From Desulfarculus sp. (GTDB taxonomy: Bacteria > Desulfobacterota > Desulfarculia > Desulfarculales > Desulfarculaceae), in the NCBI GenBank assembly GCA_016218705.1, contig JACRDC010000044.1, positions 17,348-81,347 on the forward strand: a DNA stretch of 64,000 bases, written 5' to 3'. Each line of letters opens with the position of its first letter. Positions within the stretch are counted from its first letter, which is position 1. The translations under genes and the position numbers were made by a program. This document shows, piece by piece, positions 14,908-22,800 of the stretch. The notes beneath the pieces were generated by a model. The model saw only the letters and a program-made list of their open reading frames with translations, did not search any database and had not been told where the DNA came from.

Positions 14908-15150
14908 ATGACCACTGGCGCATTCACAACCTGGTCTGACCTGGCCCGCACCATGCAGGACGACCTGGCGTCGGGCAACTGGCGCACGGTTCATTCCTAC
15001 AGCGTGGGCGGCCCCGCCCCCTGCACCCTGCAATACCGCTCCCTGCCTGAATTCATGGCCCTCTTGGCCATGGTGGAGGCCCGCGCGGCCCAGGAATCCG
15101 CCCCTGACTTCAACGGCCAGCTGATGGTGGTCACGCGGGGCGGGTTCTGA
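14908..15150 (+). CDS. gpW-like head-tail joining protein (probable)
   Basis: The protein has 80 aa. It lies between terminase and portal, the place of lambda W. The pattern matches small gpW-type proteins: an N-terminal helix (WSDLARTMQDDLASGNW), a beta-hairpin (HSYSVGGPAPCTLQYRS) and a C-terminal helix (LPEFMALLAMVEARAAQE). Its stop overlaps the portal start. The call rests on position and pattern. Confidence 0.6.
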   Translation: MTTGAFTTWSDLARTMQDDLASGNWRTVHSYSVGGPAPCTLQYRSLPEFMALLAMVEARAAQESAPDFNGQLMVVTRGGF

Positions 15151-16700
15151 TGGCCCGCCTGGCGAGCATGTTTGGGCGTGCCCTGGTCAACCGCCTGGGC
15201 AATTCCCTTGACCACGCCATAGGCGTGTTCAGCCCGGGCCGGGAAGCCATGCGCCAACAGGCGCGCGCCCAGGCCGCGGCCTTCCGCCAGTACGCGGCAG
15301 CCAAAAACAATCTCCAGACCGGCGCCTGGGGCAGCCACGACCAAAACGTCAACAAGATCATCGGCGATTCCTCGGCTCGCCTGCGAGCGCGGGTGCGACA
15401 GCTGGTGCGCGATTTCCCCTTCTTCGCCCGGGTGGTGGAGGCGGCGGTCAACATCTCCATCAGCACCGGTATTCAGCTCCAGTACCTCATGACCAAGGCT
15501 GACGGCAAGACCATCCACGATCGGCTCAACCGCCAAGTGGAGGAGGCCTGGGCCGAATTCTGCGAGTGCCTGGACGCCGGGGGCCGCCTGGACATGGTGG
15601 AGCTGCAACGCCTGGCCCGGCGCCAGGAGATCGAGGTGGGCGAGTCCTTCTGCCTGACCCCCTATGATCCCTCGGACCCGGTGGCGCCGATCAAGGTTCA
15701 GCTCTACGAGCCCGATTGGTTCAGCATCTTCGGCGCCCAAGCCCAGGCTGGCAACGAACTGATCCAGGGCGTGGAGATAGATAAGAAGTCCGGCCGGGTC
15801 ATCGCCTTCCACCTGGAAGACCCCGACCACTGGGGCCAGCCCCAGCGGGTGGAGAAGGACTTCGCCATCCACACCTTCCAGACGCTCAGGCCCGGCCAAG
15901 TGCGCGGGGTGAGCCCCCTGGTTTCGGCGATCCTCTCGGCCCACGACATCGGGGAGTTCATCGGGGCGGAGGTGGACGGGGCCAAGAAGGCGGCCGCCTA
16001 CCTGGCCACGGCCAAGAGCCCCAATCCCGCCCAGTTCGCCATGCAGCGGGGCAAGCTGGACCAGCAGAGCGGCGTGCGGGTACGCGAGATCGGTAACGGC
16101 ATCATCGAGGTGCTGCACAGCAACGAGGACTTCAAGCTCATAGACCACAACCGCCCGGGCGCCCAGTTCGAGCCCACGGTGAACTTCATCACCCGCATGA
16201 TCGCGGTGACCGCCGGCCTGACCTACGAGATGGTGTCCGGCGATTACCGGGGCATCAACTTCTCCAACCTCAAGGGCATCCGCGGTGACTTGCTGCACAT
16301 GACCCGGCCAGGGCAGCGGCGTTTCGCCCGGCAATTCTGCCAGGTGATCTTCACCCGCTGGCTGGACGCCATGAACGCTATCGGCGCCTTGAGCCTGCCC
16401 AACTACTGGAGCCAACGCGGTCGCTACCTGCGCGCCGCCCGCTGGCTCTATCCGGGCATCGAGGGCGTGGACATCCTGCGGGAGGCCCGGGGGGCCTTGA
16501 GCCTGCTGGCCGGCGGCCTGGAGGCGCCCCAGGAGTATCTGGCCCGGCGAGGCCTGGACCCGCGAGACACCTTGCGGGCCATTGCCGAGTTCAGGCGTCT
16601 GGCCAAGGAGGAGGGCGTGGATATCGACTGGGGCGTGAAGCCCGTGAAGACCAACCCCGCGGCCCTCGGCGCCGGCGAGGATGCCAATGCCCAGGCCTAG
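15150..16700 (+). CDS. Phage portal protein, lambda family
   Basis: The protein has 516 aa. It shows the lambda gpB-type portal pattern: RARVRQLVRDFPFFARVVEA near 72, EVGESFCLTPYD, YEPDWFSIFG, HTFQTLRPGQVRGVSPLVSA and YEMVSGDYRGINFSNLKGIR. It forms the dodecameric ring through which DNA enters. Its last codons overlap the protease-capsid gene. Confidence 0.93.
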   Translation: MARLASMFGRALVNRLGNSLDHAIGVFSPGREAMRQQARAQAAAFRQYAAAKNNLQTGAWGSHDQNVNKIIGDSSARLRARVRQLVRDFPFFARVVEAAVNISISTGIQLQYLMTKADGKTIHDRLNRQVEEAWAEFCECLDAGGRLDMVELQRLARRQEIEVGESFCLTPYDPSDPVAPIKVQLYEPDWFSIFGAQAQAGNELIQGVEIDKKSGRVIAFHLEDPDHWGQPQRVEKDFAIHTFQTLRPGQVRGVSPLVSAILSAHDIGEFIGAEVDGAKKAAAYLATAKSPNPAQFAMQRGKLDQQSGVRVREIGNGIIEVLHSNEDFKLIDHNRPGAQFEPTVNFITRMIAVTAGLTYEMVSGDYRGINFSNLKGIRGDLLHMTRPGQRRFARQFCQVIFTRWLDAMNAIGALSLPNYWSQRGRYLRAARWLYPGIEGVDILREARGALSLLAGGLEAPQEYLARRGLDPRDTLRAIAEFRRLAKEEGVDIDWGVKPVKTNPAALGAGEDANAQA

Positions 16701-18819
16701 CAATACGCATAGCCCTTGGCAGGCCCGGGGCCAGGAAGCCGGCGAATTGCAGACCCGCAACGCGCGCCTGCTGCTGGGCCGGGGCGGTCCCCAGACCCTG
16801 GACGAGGGCCAGCGCTCGGTGGAGGTGGTGGCGGCCACGGAGCAGGCGGTAGCGGTCTTTGATCCCCAGCGCTGGGAAGTGGTGGACGAGGTGCTGCTCA
16901 TGTCGGGGCTTGAGCCCCTGCCGGAGCAGGTGCCGCTTTTGGATTCCCATTTTCGTGGCTCCACCTCGGCCATCCTGGGCAGCGCCCGGGGTTTTCGGGT
17001 GCAGGGCAGCGAGCTGCTGGCCAGCGCGGTGCTGGCCAAGACGCCTAGCGGCGAGCAGGCCCTGGCCCTGGTACGCGGCAATCACCTGACCGACGTCTCG
17101 GTAGGCTACCAGGTGGACAGCTCGCAGTGGGTGGAGCCGGGCCGGACGGTGAGCATCGAGGGCCGGCAGTTCAGCGGGCCGCTGAAGGTGGTGACCAACT
17201 GGCGGCTGAAGGAACTTTCCCTCTGCCCCATCGGGGCGGATGAGGCGGCCAAGATCAGGGCCGCCGTAACTCAACGTACAAGCAAGGAGAGGACCATGGA
17301 CCCCGAACTGAGGGCCTACCTTGAGAAGCTCGGCCTGGCCCAGGATGCCAGCGAGGAAGAGGCAATAGCCTTCTGGGCCGAGACCAAGCAGCGGGCCACG
17401 GCTGCTGATAGCCAACGCGGCCACCACCGAGAGATCGATCCGCCGGTCGAGGGCCAGGGAGGTGAAGCTCCCCAGGTGCCCGCGGACCCTGCCAAGGACG
17501 GCCAGGAGAAGAGCCAGCGCGCCAAGCCTGACGAGCTGCTGGCGCGCGCTCAGGCAGAACGTGAGCGGGCGGCCGAGATCGTGGGCATGTGCCGCACCCA
17601 CGGCATCGCTGACCAGGAGATGCTGGGCATGCTCACCTCGGGACGCAGCGCTGCCGACTGTGGCCGCAAGGTCCTGGAGTTGTTGGCCCAGCGTAGCGGC
17701 ATCGCCGGGGGCGGCGGCTACCGTCCCCCGGCCCGGGTCATGCAGGACGAGCGGGACAAGTTCCGGGCCGCCAGCCTGGACAGCCTGCTGATTCGGGGCG
17801 GCATCACGGTGGCCAAACCGGCGCCGGGGCATGACGAGCTTATGGGCTTTTCGCTCAAGGAGCTGGCCCGGGAGTGCCTGGGGCGGGCCGGGCAGCGCAC
17901 CGGCGGCGACGTACGCGACATGGTGGGCCGGGCCATGACCACCAGCGACCTGCCCAACATCTTCATGGACGTGGCCAACAAAAGCGTGATGTTCGGTTGG
18001 GAGACGGCGCCGGAGACCTGGCCCCAGTGGTGCGCCACCGGCCAGGTCAGCGACTTCAAACCGGCCCATGAGGTGCGCCTGGGCGAGTTCGATGACCTGG
18101 ACCAGATGACCGATGAGGAGCCGGAGTACAAGTACGGCTCCCTCAAGGACGCCCAGGAGCAGTACCAGATCGCCACCTACGGCAAGGCCTTCCGAATCAG
18201 CCGGCGGGCGGTGATTGACGATGACCTGGGTATGCTGACCAGCGTGCCACAGGCCATGGGTGAGGCGGCCAGCCGCACCGTGGCTGACGTGGCCTGGGCG
18301 GCGCTGACGGCCAACGGCATCATGGGCGACGGCAAAGCGATTTTCCATGCCGATCACGCCAACACCATAGACATACAGGCCTTCGACGTGGATGGCGTGG
18401 GCCAGGCGGTGATGAAGATGACCGCCCAGATGGACATGCGCAAGAAGCGGCGCATCCGGGTAGTGCCCACCTTCTTCCTGTCGCCCACCGGTCTGTTCGT
18501 GACGGCGGAGAAGTTCTTCGGCTCCGACGTTATCGGCACAGCGGCCGAGCCCAACATCAAGAACCCCTTCACCGGCACCTTCGGCCAGGACCGGCGCATC
18601 TATGAGCCTCGCCTGGACGATATGGGGCAAAACATCTTCTACCTGGCGGGACCCAAGGGCCGCACGGTGAAGGTCTTCTTCCTGAACGGGGTGCAGGCGC
18701 CTTTCATGGACTGGGAGAACGACTGGAACACCGACGGCCGCAAGGGCAAGGTGCGCATCGACGTGGGCTCCAAGGCCATGGATTGGCGCGGCCTGATCCG
18801 GGCCACCATCACCGGATAA
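16681..18819 (+). CDS. Prohead protease / major capsid protein fusion
   Basis: The protein has 712 aa. Residues 25-200 form a U35/HK97-type prohead protease with His in LLDSHFR (near 87) and Ser in DVSVGYQ (near 140). A scaffold-like charged region spans about 206-330. Residues 330-712 are a major capsid domain (DLPNIFMDVANKSVMFGW, then FHADHANT and RRIYEPRLDD). Such fusions are known in some phages. At residue 206 an in-frame ATG (17296) has AAGGAGAGG 5 nt upstream, suggesting a separately translated scaffold-capsid product. Start ambiguity: ATG at 16681 or 16687. Confidence 0.88.
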   Translation: MPMPRPSNTHSPWQARGQEAGELQTRNARLLLGRGGPQTLDEGQRSVEVVAATEQAVAVFDPQRWEVVDEVLLMSGLEPLPEQVPLLDSHFRGSTSAILGSARGFRVQGSELLASAVLAKTPSGEQALALVRGNHLTDVSVGYQVDSSQWVEPGRTVSIEGRQFSGPLKVVTNWRLKELSLCPIGADEAAKIRAAVTQRTSKERTMDPELRAYLEKLGLAQDASEEEAIAFWAETKQRATAADSQRGHHREIDPPVEGQGGEAPQVPADPAKDGQEKSQRAKPDELLARAQAERERAAEIVGMCRTHGIADQEMLGMLTSGRSAADCGRKVLELLAQRSGIAGGGGYRPPARVMQDERDKFRAASLDSLLIRGGITVAKPAPGHDELMGFSLKELARECLGRAGQRTGGDVRDMVGRAMTTSDLPNIFMDVANKSVMFGWETAPETWPQWCATGQVSDFKPAHEVRLGEFDDLDQMTDEEPEYKYGSLKDAQEQYQIATYGKAFRISRRAVIDDDLGMLTSVPQAMGEAASRTVADVAWAALTANGIMGDGKAIFHADHANTIDIQAFDVDGVGQAVMKMTAQMDMRKKRRIRVVPTFFLSPTGLFVTAEKFFGSDVIGTAAEPNIKNPFTGTFGQDRRIYEPRLDDMGQNIFYLAGPKGRTVKVFFLNGVQAPFMDWENDWNTDGRKGKVRIDVGSKAMDWRGLIRATITG
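17284..17298 (+). promoter_or_regulatory. Internal ribosome binding site and start in the protease-capsid gene
   Basis: AAGGAGAGG precedes the ATG at 17296, in frame with the long ORF and exactly between the protease and scaffold/capsid domains. In lambda the nested gene Nu3 in C is made in a similar way. Use of this start is inference. Confidence 0.6.
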
Positions 18820-18844
18820 GCAAACCACAGCAAGGGAGGCTCCC

Positions 18845-19174
18845 ATGGCTAGCAACTATATAGAGGAAGGCAAGCGCAACGCCATCACGCCGGCTGCCGA
18901 GCTGACCAGCGGTCAGCTGGTCATGGTGGGTGACCTGGCCTGTGTGGCCTTGAAGAACATCGCAGCCGGGGCCAGCGGACCCGTGGCCGTGGAGGGTGTG
19001 TTTGAGCTGGCGGGCAAGGACAACACTTTGGCCATCAACCAGGGGCAGAAGGTTTACCGGGAGGCGGCCAGCGGCAAGCTGACCAACGTGGCCACGGGCA
19101 ACGCATACGTGGGCATCGCCTGGGCCACGGCGGCTCTCGCCGCCACCGCGGTCAGGGTCAAGCTGAACGCCTAA
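18845..19174 (+). CDS. DUF2190 family capsid decoration-like protein
   Basis: The protein has 109 aa. DUF2190 pattern: MASNYIEEGKRNAITPAAE, GDLACVALKNIAAGASG, VYREAASGKLTNVATGNA. It follows the capsid gene with GGGAGG before the ATG. This family occupies the place of lambda gpD and probably stabilises the capsid surface. Confidence 0.85.
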   Translation: MASNYIEEGKRNAITPAAELTSGQLVMVGDLACVALKNIAAGASGPVAVEGVFELAGKDNTLAINQGQKVYREAASGKLTNVATGNAYVGIAWATAALAATAVRVKLNA

Positions 19175-19182
19175 GAGCCAAC

Positions 19183-19833
19183 ATGACCGACCGCACCATC
19201 AGCCTTAATGCTTACCTGGACGACTCCCAGCGGGCTGAGCTGGATCGCGCCGTGGCCACGGTGCGCAACGGTCAGGCCGTGGCCACCAGCCGCGCCGTGA
19301 ACAAGGTCCTGCCGGGAATGCGGCAGGAGATGATCACGGCTGTGCGCCAGATCGTGCCGCTAAAGGCCAGCGTGGTGCGCGCGGCCACAGGTTACTTCCG
19401 GGCCACGGTGGCCCGGCCCAGCGGCAAGGTCTGGACCCAGGGGCGGCCCATCGCCCTGTCCTATTTTTCGCCGCAACCGCGCACGGCATTTCCCTACACC
19501 AGGCGGGGACGCTCGCAGCGGCCCTCGGTGGGGGTGTCGGTAATCCTGGACCTGCGCCGGGGTGCGGTGGTGGTCCCAGGCTCCTTCATCGTGGAACGCG
19601 CCACGGCCTGGTCCAGGTCCCAGGGCACTGGCAACGCCTATGAGGTAGTGAGGCGCCTGGGCAAAGCCAGATTTCCCATCCGCATTCTGCAAGGACCGGC
19701 CCCAGGAGACCTCCTGGAGCAGGACCGCGTGGCCGTGGCCCGCCTGGAGGCCGAGGCCCAGCGGCGCCTGGCCGAGCGCCTGGAGCATGAGACCTGGTTT
19801 TTGTATAGCCAGGCCTTTGGAGGCGGCAAGTGA
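19183..19833 (+). CDS. Phage minor tail protein Z-like
   Basis: The protein has 216 aa. The N-terminal helix AELDRAVATVRNGQAVATSRAVNKVL and the RRLGKARFPIRILQGPAPGDLLEQDRV block are typical of lambda gpZ-family tail completion proteins. It is overlapped by the next gene by 4 nt (GTGA), within the head-tail connector run. Confidence 0.78.
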   Translation: MTDRTISLNAYLDDSQRAELDRAVATVRNGQAVATSRAVNKVLPGMRQEMITAVRQIVPLKASVVRAATGYFRATVARPSGKVWTQGRPIALSYFSPQPRTAFPYTRRGRSQRPSVGVSVILDLRRGAVVVPGSFIVERATAWSRSQGTGNAYEVVRRLGKARFPIRILQGPAPGDLLEQDRVAVARLEAEAQRRLAERLEHETWFLYSQAFGGGK

Positions 19834-20165
19834 GCTTGGACCCCACGGCAGACCTGGGGGTTTTCCTGAATCCCGAGGAATTCGCCACGGAAGTGCGCCT
19901 GTGGCCTGGCAGCGGCCAGGAGCGGGTGATCAACGCCAGATACGGCGAGGAGCCCCATGACCTGCGGCTGTCGGGTGCCCTGGTGGGCTCGCTCCAGATA
20001 TCGCTGCTGTGCCGGGCGGCCGACCTGGCCGGGGTGGCCAAGGGCACGCCTCTGAGCATTCCAGCCAACTCTCGCCTGGGGGTGCCCGGCGGTAACTACG
20101 CAGCCCTGGCACAGCGCCCGGCTGGGCCGGGCATGGCGCTCCTGATTTTGCAGGTGCGGCCATGA
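19830..20165 (+). CDS. Head-tail joining protein (FII-like, probable)
   Basis: The protein has 111 aa from a GTG start overlapping the previous stop. It contains FLNPEEFATEVRLWPG and a beta-rich body with ISLLCRAADLAGVAKGTPLSI, resembling small connector proteins of the FII type. Position between gpZ-like and gpU-like genes supports this. Family identity is not certain. Confidence 0.6.
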   Translation: MSLDPTADLGVFLNPEEFATEVRLWPGSGQERVINARYGEEPHDLRLSGALVGSLQISLLCRAADLAGVAKGTPLSIPANSRLGVPGGNYAALAQRPAGPGMALLILQVRP

Positions 20166-20596
20166 GCCATCCCCGCTGGGAGATCATCGACAACCTGGTG
20201 GCGCGCCTCAAGGCCGCCGACACAGCGGCGGGCCAGCAGGTGCTGACCGATCCGGCGGCCATGTTGCGCCTCATGGACGAGGACCTGCCGGCCATCCTGG
20301 TGCGGCCGGACAGCGAGGAGCCTGACGAGCTGGTGGAGACCGGCCAGCCCCGGAGGTACTGGCGCTCGCTGGTGCTGGTGGTGGAGGCGGCGGCAATGCC
20401 CACCCACGATAAGGCTTTGGACCTTCTCATAAGGGAGCTGGACCTGGCCATTGAACAGGTGGTGCAGGCCGACGAATCCCAGGGAGGTCTGGCTCTGGAG
20501 ACCATCCTGGCCCAGACCAAGTTTGCTTTTGAAGCCGAGGGCGGGACGCCAGTGGGCGTAGTCAGCCAAAGCTACCTGGTGCGCTACCAATTCTAG
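20162..20596 (+). CDS. Tail terminator-like protein (gpU-like, probable)
   Basis: The protein has 144 aa, with a start overlapping the previous stop. IIDNLVARLKAADTAAGQQV, then AILVRPDSEEPDE and LVLVVEAAAMPTHDKALDLLIRELDLAIEQ, fit the alpha/beta fold of tail-terminator/minor tail U proteins. It is located just before the tail tube gene. Confidence 0.62.
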   Translation: MSHPRWEIIDNLVARLKAADTAAGQQVLTDPAAMLRLMDEDLPAILVRPDSEEPDELVETGQPRRYWRSLVLVVEAAAMPTHDKALDLLIRELDLAIEQVVQADESQGGLALETILAQTKFAFEAEGGTPVGVVSQSYLVRYQF

Positions 20597-20604
20597 GAGG
20601 CAGC

Positions 20605-20820
20605 ATGGCCCTGTTTCGCAACAAATCCGCCGCACCGCAAACAGTGGCCGGCGCGGGTCTGGCCGACCCCGGCGGGCTCCTGGATGTGCCGGAAAACCTG
20701 GCCCGCGGCCTCTCCGGCCCTGACTGGGAGCTGCTGCCGGCGGAAGCATCTGCTGAAACAACTGCCGCCGAGCCGTTTATTTTCGCCGGTTCCGGCGAGC
20801 ACGTGGAGGACCAGCCGTGA
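20605..20820 (+). CDS. Small hypothetical phage protein, 71 aa
   Basis: The ATG has GGAGG 5 nt upstream (TAGGAGGCAGC). Low complexity, acidic and Ala/Pro-rich; not recognised. Its stop overlaps the start of the tail tube gene. Confidence 0.55.
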   Translation: MALFRNKSAAPQTVAGAGLADPGGLLDVPENLARGLSGPDWELLPAEASAETTAAEPFIFAGSGEHVEDQP

Positions 20821-21977
20821 TTGACGTTGGCAAGCTGACCCTGGAACGCGAACTGACCGGCTTCCTGGCCTTGGAGACCACCTACGGCCAATTACCCCAG
20901 TTCACCAGCAGCCATGGCATCGGGCTCCTAGGCCTGCCCAAGGCCACCCAGGCCGAGAGCTTCACTGACCTGGAGGAGGTGCGCAACGCGGCCTCCCGTC
21001 CGGGCCGGGTGCGCGACCTGACCCCGGCCGGCAGCGTCTCCTTCAGCCTTTATGCCCGCCCCTCCGGAGCCGCCGGCACCCCGCCCACGGCCGCGGCGGC
21101 TTTGAAGGCGGCCACCGGTGTGGAGACCATCAACGCGGGTGCCAGCGTGGTCTACTCGCCGGCCATCCAACTGCCCAGCCTGTCCCTGGGCTTCCGAGTG
21201 GGAGCTACCCTGACCCGCTTCGTGGTGGGCCTGGTGGTGGAGGAGTTCAAGACCTCCGGCGGCCCCAAGGGCGCCATCAAACATGACCTCACCGGCAAGT
21301 GCATGGCCATCATGCAGGCGGGCAGGGCATCCACAATGGCTGGTTCCACCAGCACGGTCATCAAGCTGGAGGCCGGCGGGGCCAAGCTTTTTGACAAGGG
21401 CGCACTGGTGCAGGTGGACGCTGACAACAACACCGGCCAGGGCTACACGGTTAGCGACTTCGACGAGGCCGCGGATACCATCACCGTCACGCCGGCCTTG
21501 GCCTCGGCTCCGGCCGCGGGGTTAAGCGTGCAAGGCTATCTGCCCACCCACAGCCTGGCCGGCAACGTGCTGGAGGGGCGGCTGTGCGGAGTGAGCATCG
21601 GCGGCCTGGACCTGCCGGTGACCGAGTGGGAGGTCAGCATCAAGCGCACCATCAAGATGCTGGACGACCTGACCCAGCCCGGCGGTGACTATGCCGTGCA
21701 GGGCTTCGCGCCCATGGAGCGCCAGGTAACGGTTTCCTGCAAGACCATTTTTCAAGGTCCGCATCTGGCCTACTTCCGCCAGGCCCGCAACCAAACCCAG
21801 GCGGCCTTGCTGCTGGGTGGTGGGTCCATCGCCGGCCGCAAACTCAACATCAGCCTGCCTCGTTGCGAGGTAAACACGCCAGAGATTTCCGGCAAAGGGG
21901 TATTCGAGTTGCCCCTGGCCTTCGAGGCCATGCCCTCGGCCGCTGGCGAGGACGAGATCACCTACACCTTTTTATAG
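20817..21977 (+). CDS. Phage major tail (tube) protein
   Basis: The protein has 386 aa. Beta-rich, with repeated patterns of tube proteins (ERELTGFLALETTYG at the N-terminus, TEWEVSIKRTIKMLDDLTQPGG, ERQVTVSCKTIFQGPHLAYFRQA, KGVFELPLAFEAMPS). It sits directly before the tail chaperone frameshift pair, the normal tube position. A central insertion (about 180-250) looks like an immunoglobulin- or beta-sandwich-like domain. It assembles the tail tube. Confidence 0.78.
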   Translation: MIDVGKLTLERELTGFLALETTYGQLPQFTSSHGIGLLGLPKATQAESFTDLEEVRNAASRPGRVRDLTPAGSVSFSLYARPSGAAGTPPTAAAALKAATGVETINAGASVVYSPAIQLPSLSLGFRVGATLTRFVVGLVVEEFKTSGGPKGAIKHDLTGKCMAIMQAGRASTMAGSTSTVIKLEAGGAKLFDKGALVQVDADNNTGQGYTVSDFDEAADTITVTPALASAPAAGLSVQGYLPTHSLAGNVLEGRLCGVSIGGLDLPVTEWEVSIKRTIKMLDDLTQPGGDYAVQGFAPMERQVTVSCKTIFQGPHLAYFRQARNQTQAALLLGGGSIAGRKLNISLPRCEVNTPEISGKGVFELPLAFEAMPSAAGEDEITYTFL

Positions 21978-22030
21978 AACGGCCAAAACCAGCCTTCTAA
22001 GCCTTCAACCTTTATCCATGTGGAGCAACC

Positions 22031-22546
22031 ATGTCCCTGAGTGAGCTTATCGCACAACGCCAGGTGGCCGCGGACGAACGCCTGACCGTGGAGCTGGAAT
22101 TCCTGCCGGGCTTCCTAGTGACCATAGCCCACATGACCCGCCAGGCCTACGAATCCATGAGTCTCAAAGCCGAGGATGTGTACTGGGAGAAGCACCAGAA
22201 GAAATATCGGGTCAGCGAGCAGAAGGCGGCCGTGCTGCTGGCCGAGCACGTGGTCACCTGGCGCGGGCTCACCATGCGCCTGCTGAGCCGCATGCTATGG
22301 CTGAAAATCTCCGATCTTACCGAGGCCCAAAAGGACGAAGAGATTATCCACTCCCCCGAGGAAGTGCAGGCCCTGTTGCTAAGCCACAAGGGCTTCTCAA
22401 CCTTCGTGGTGGCCGCGGCCATGAACGTGGACAACTTCTCCGAGGCCCTGGAGGGCGCGGAAAAAAACTTGCCCAGTGGGTCCGCTTCTGGACCCAGCCA
22501 GGACGAATCGAGTGCCGGCGCTGCCGCCAGCTTAACGCTGAGCTAG
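22031..22546 (+). CDS. Tail assembly chaperone G-like (zero-frame product)
   Basis: The protein has 171 aa. It lies between tail tube and tape measure, where all siphophages encode the G/GT chaperones. A perfect -1 slippery heptamer, A AAA AAC (22462-22468), lies in frame near codon 144. Shifted ribosomes enter the frame ending at 22800. Chaperones of this type coat the tape measure during tail assembly. Confidence 0.85.
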   Translation: MSLSELIAQRQVAADERLTVELEFLPGFLVTIAHMTRQAYESMSLKAEDVYWEKHQKKYRVSEQKAAVLLAEHVVTWRGLTMRLLSRMLWLKISDLTEAQKDEEIIHSPEEVQALLLSHKGFSTFVVAAAMNVDNFSEALEGAEKNLPSGSASGPSQDESSAGAAASLTLS

Positions 22547-22800
22547 GTCAAGAGCCGGACTGCACCAGCCAATGCGATCACCCCGAACCACTGTGGCCAT
22601 GCAATCGCCTGGCCATGCAGGTCTACCCCCAGGTCTGCGACCAGGTGCGGCCGGTGTTGGCCGGCTGGCCCGCCCTGGATATGCCTGCGGTGTGCGCGGT
22701 GGTGGAGCGGCTGGGCTGCCAGCCTCCGGACTGGTCAAAGCTGCTCCGGCAGCTGAGGTGCATCCACGCCATCATCGGCGAGATGCGCTCTGATGGCTAG
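22031..22800 (+). CDS. Tail assembly chaperone GT-like product by programmed -1 frameshift
   Basis: Join 22031-22468 with 22468-22800. After slippage on A AAA AAC, translation continues as LAQWVRFWTQPGRIECRRC to the stop at 22800. The T part is unusually Cys-rich (CRRC, then CTSQC, CNR, CDQ, CAVV and GC), so it may bind metal. The extension overlaps the tape-measure start by 8 nt. Confidence 0.82.
22462..22468 (+). promoter_or_regulatory. Programmed -1 frameshift site (A AAA AAC)
   Basis: The zero-frame codons GAA AAA AAC give a canonical X XXY YYZ heptamer. The -1 frame opened here encodes a long extension, running to the tape measure gene. Lambda uses GGGAAAG at the same place. Confidence 0.85.

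Noticed and set aside
14997..17081. 694-codon frame on the minus strand
   Set aside because: Antisense shadow of the portal gene and the start of the protease-capsid gene.
16591..18855. 754-codon frame on the minus strand
   Set aside because: Exact antisense of the protease-capsid gene; no domains.
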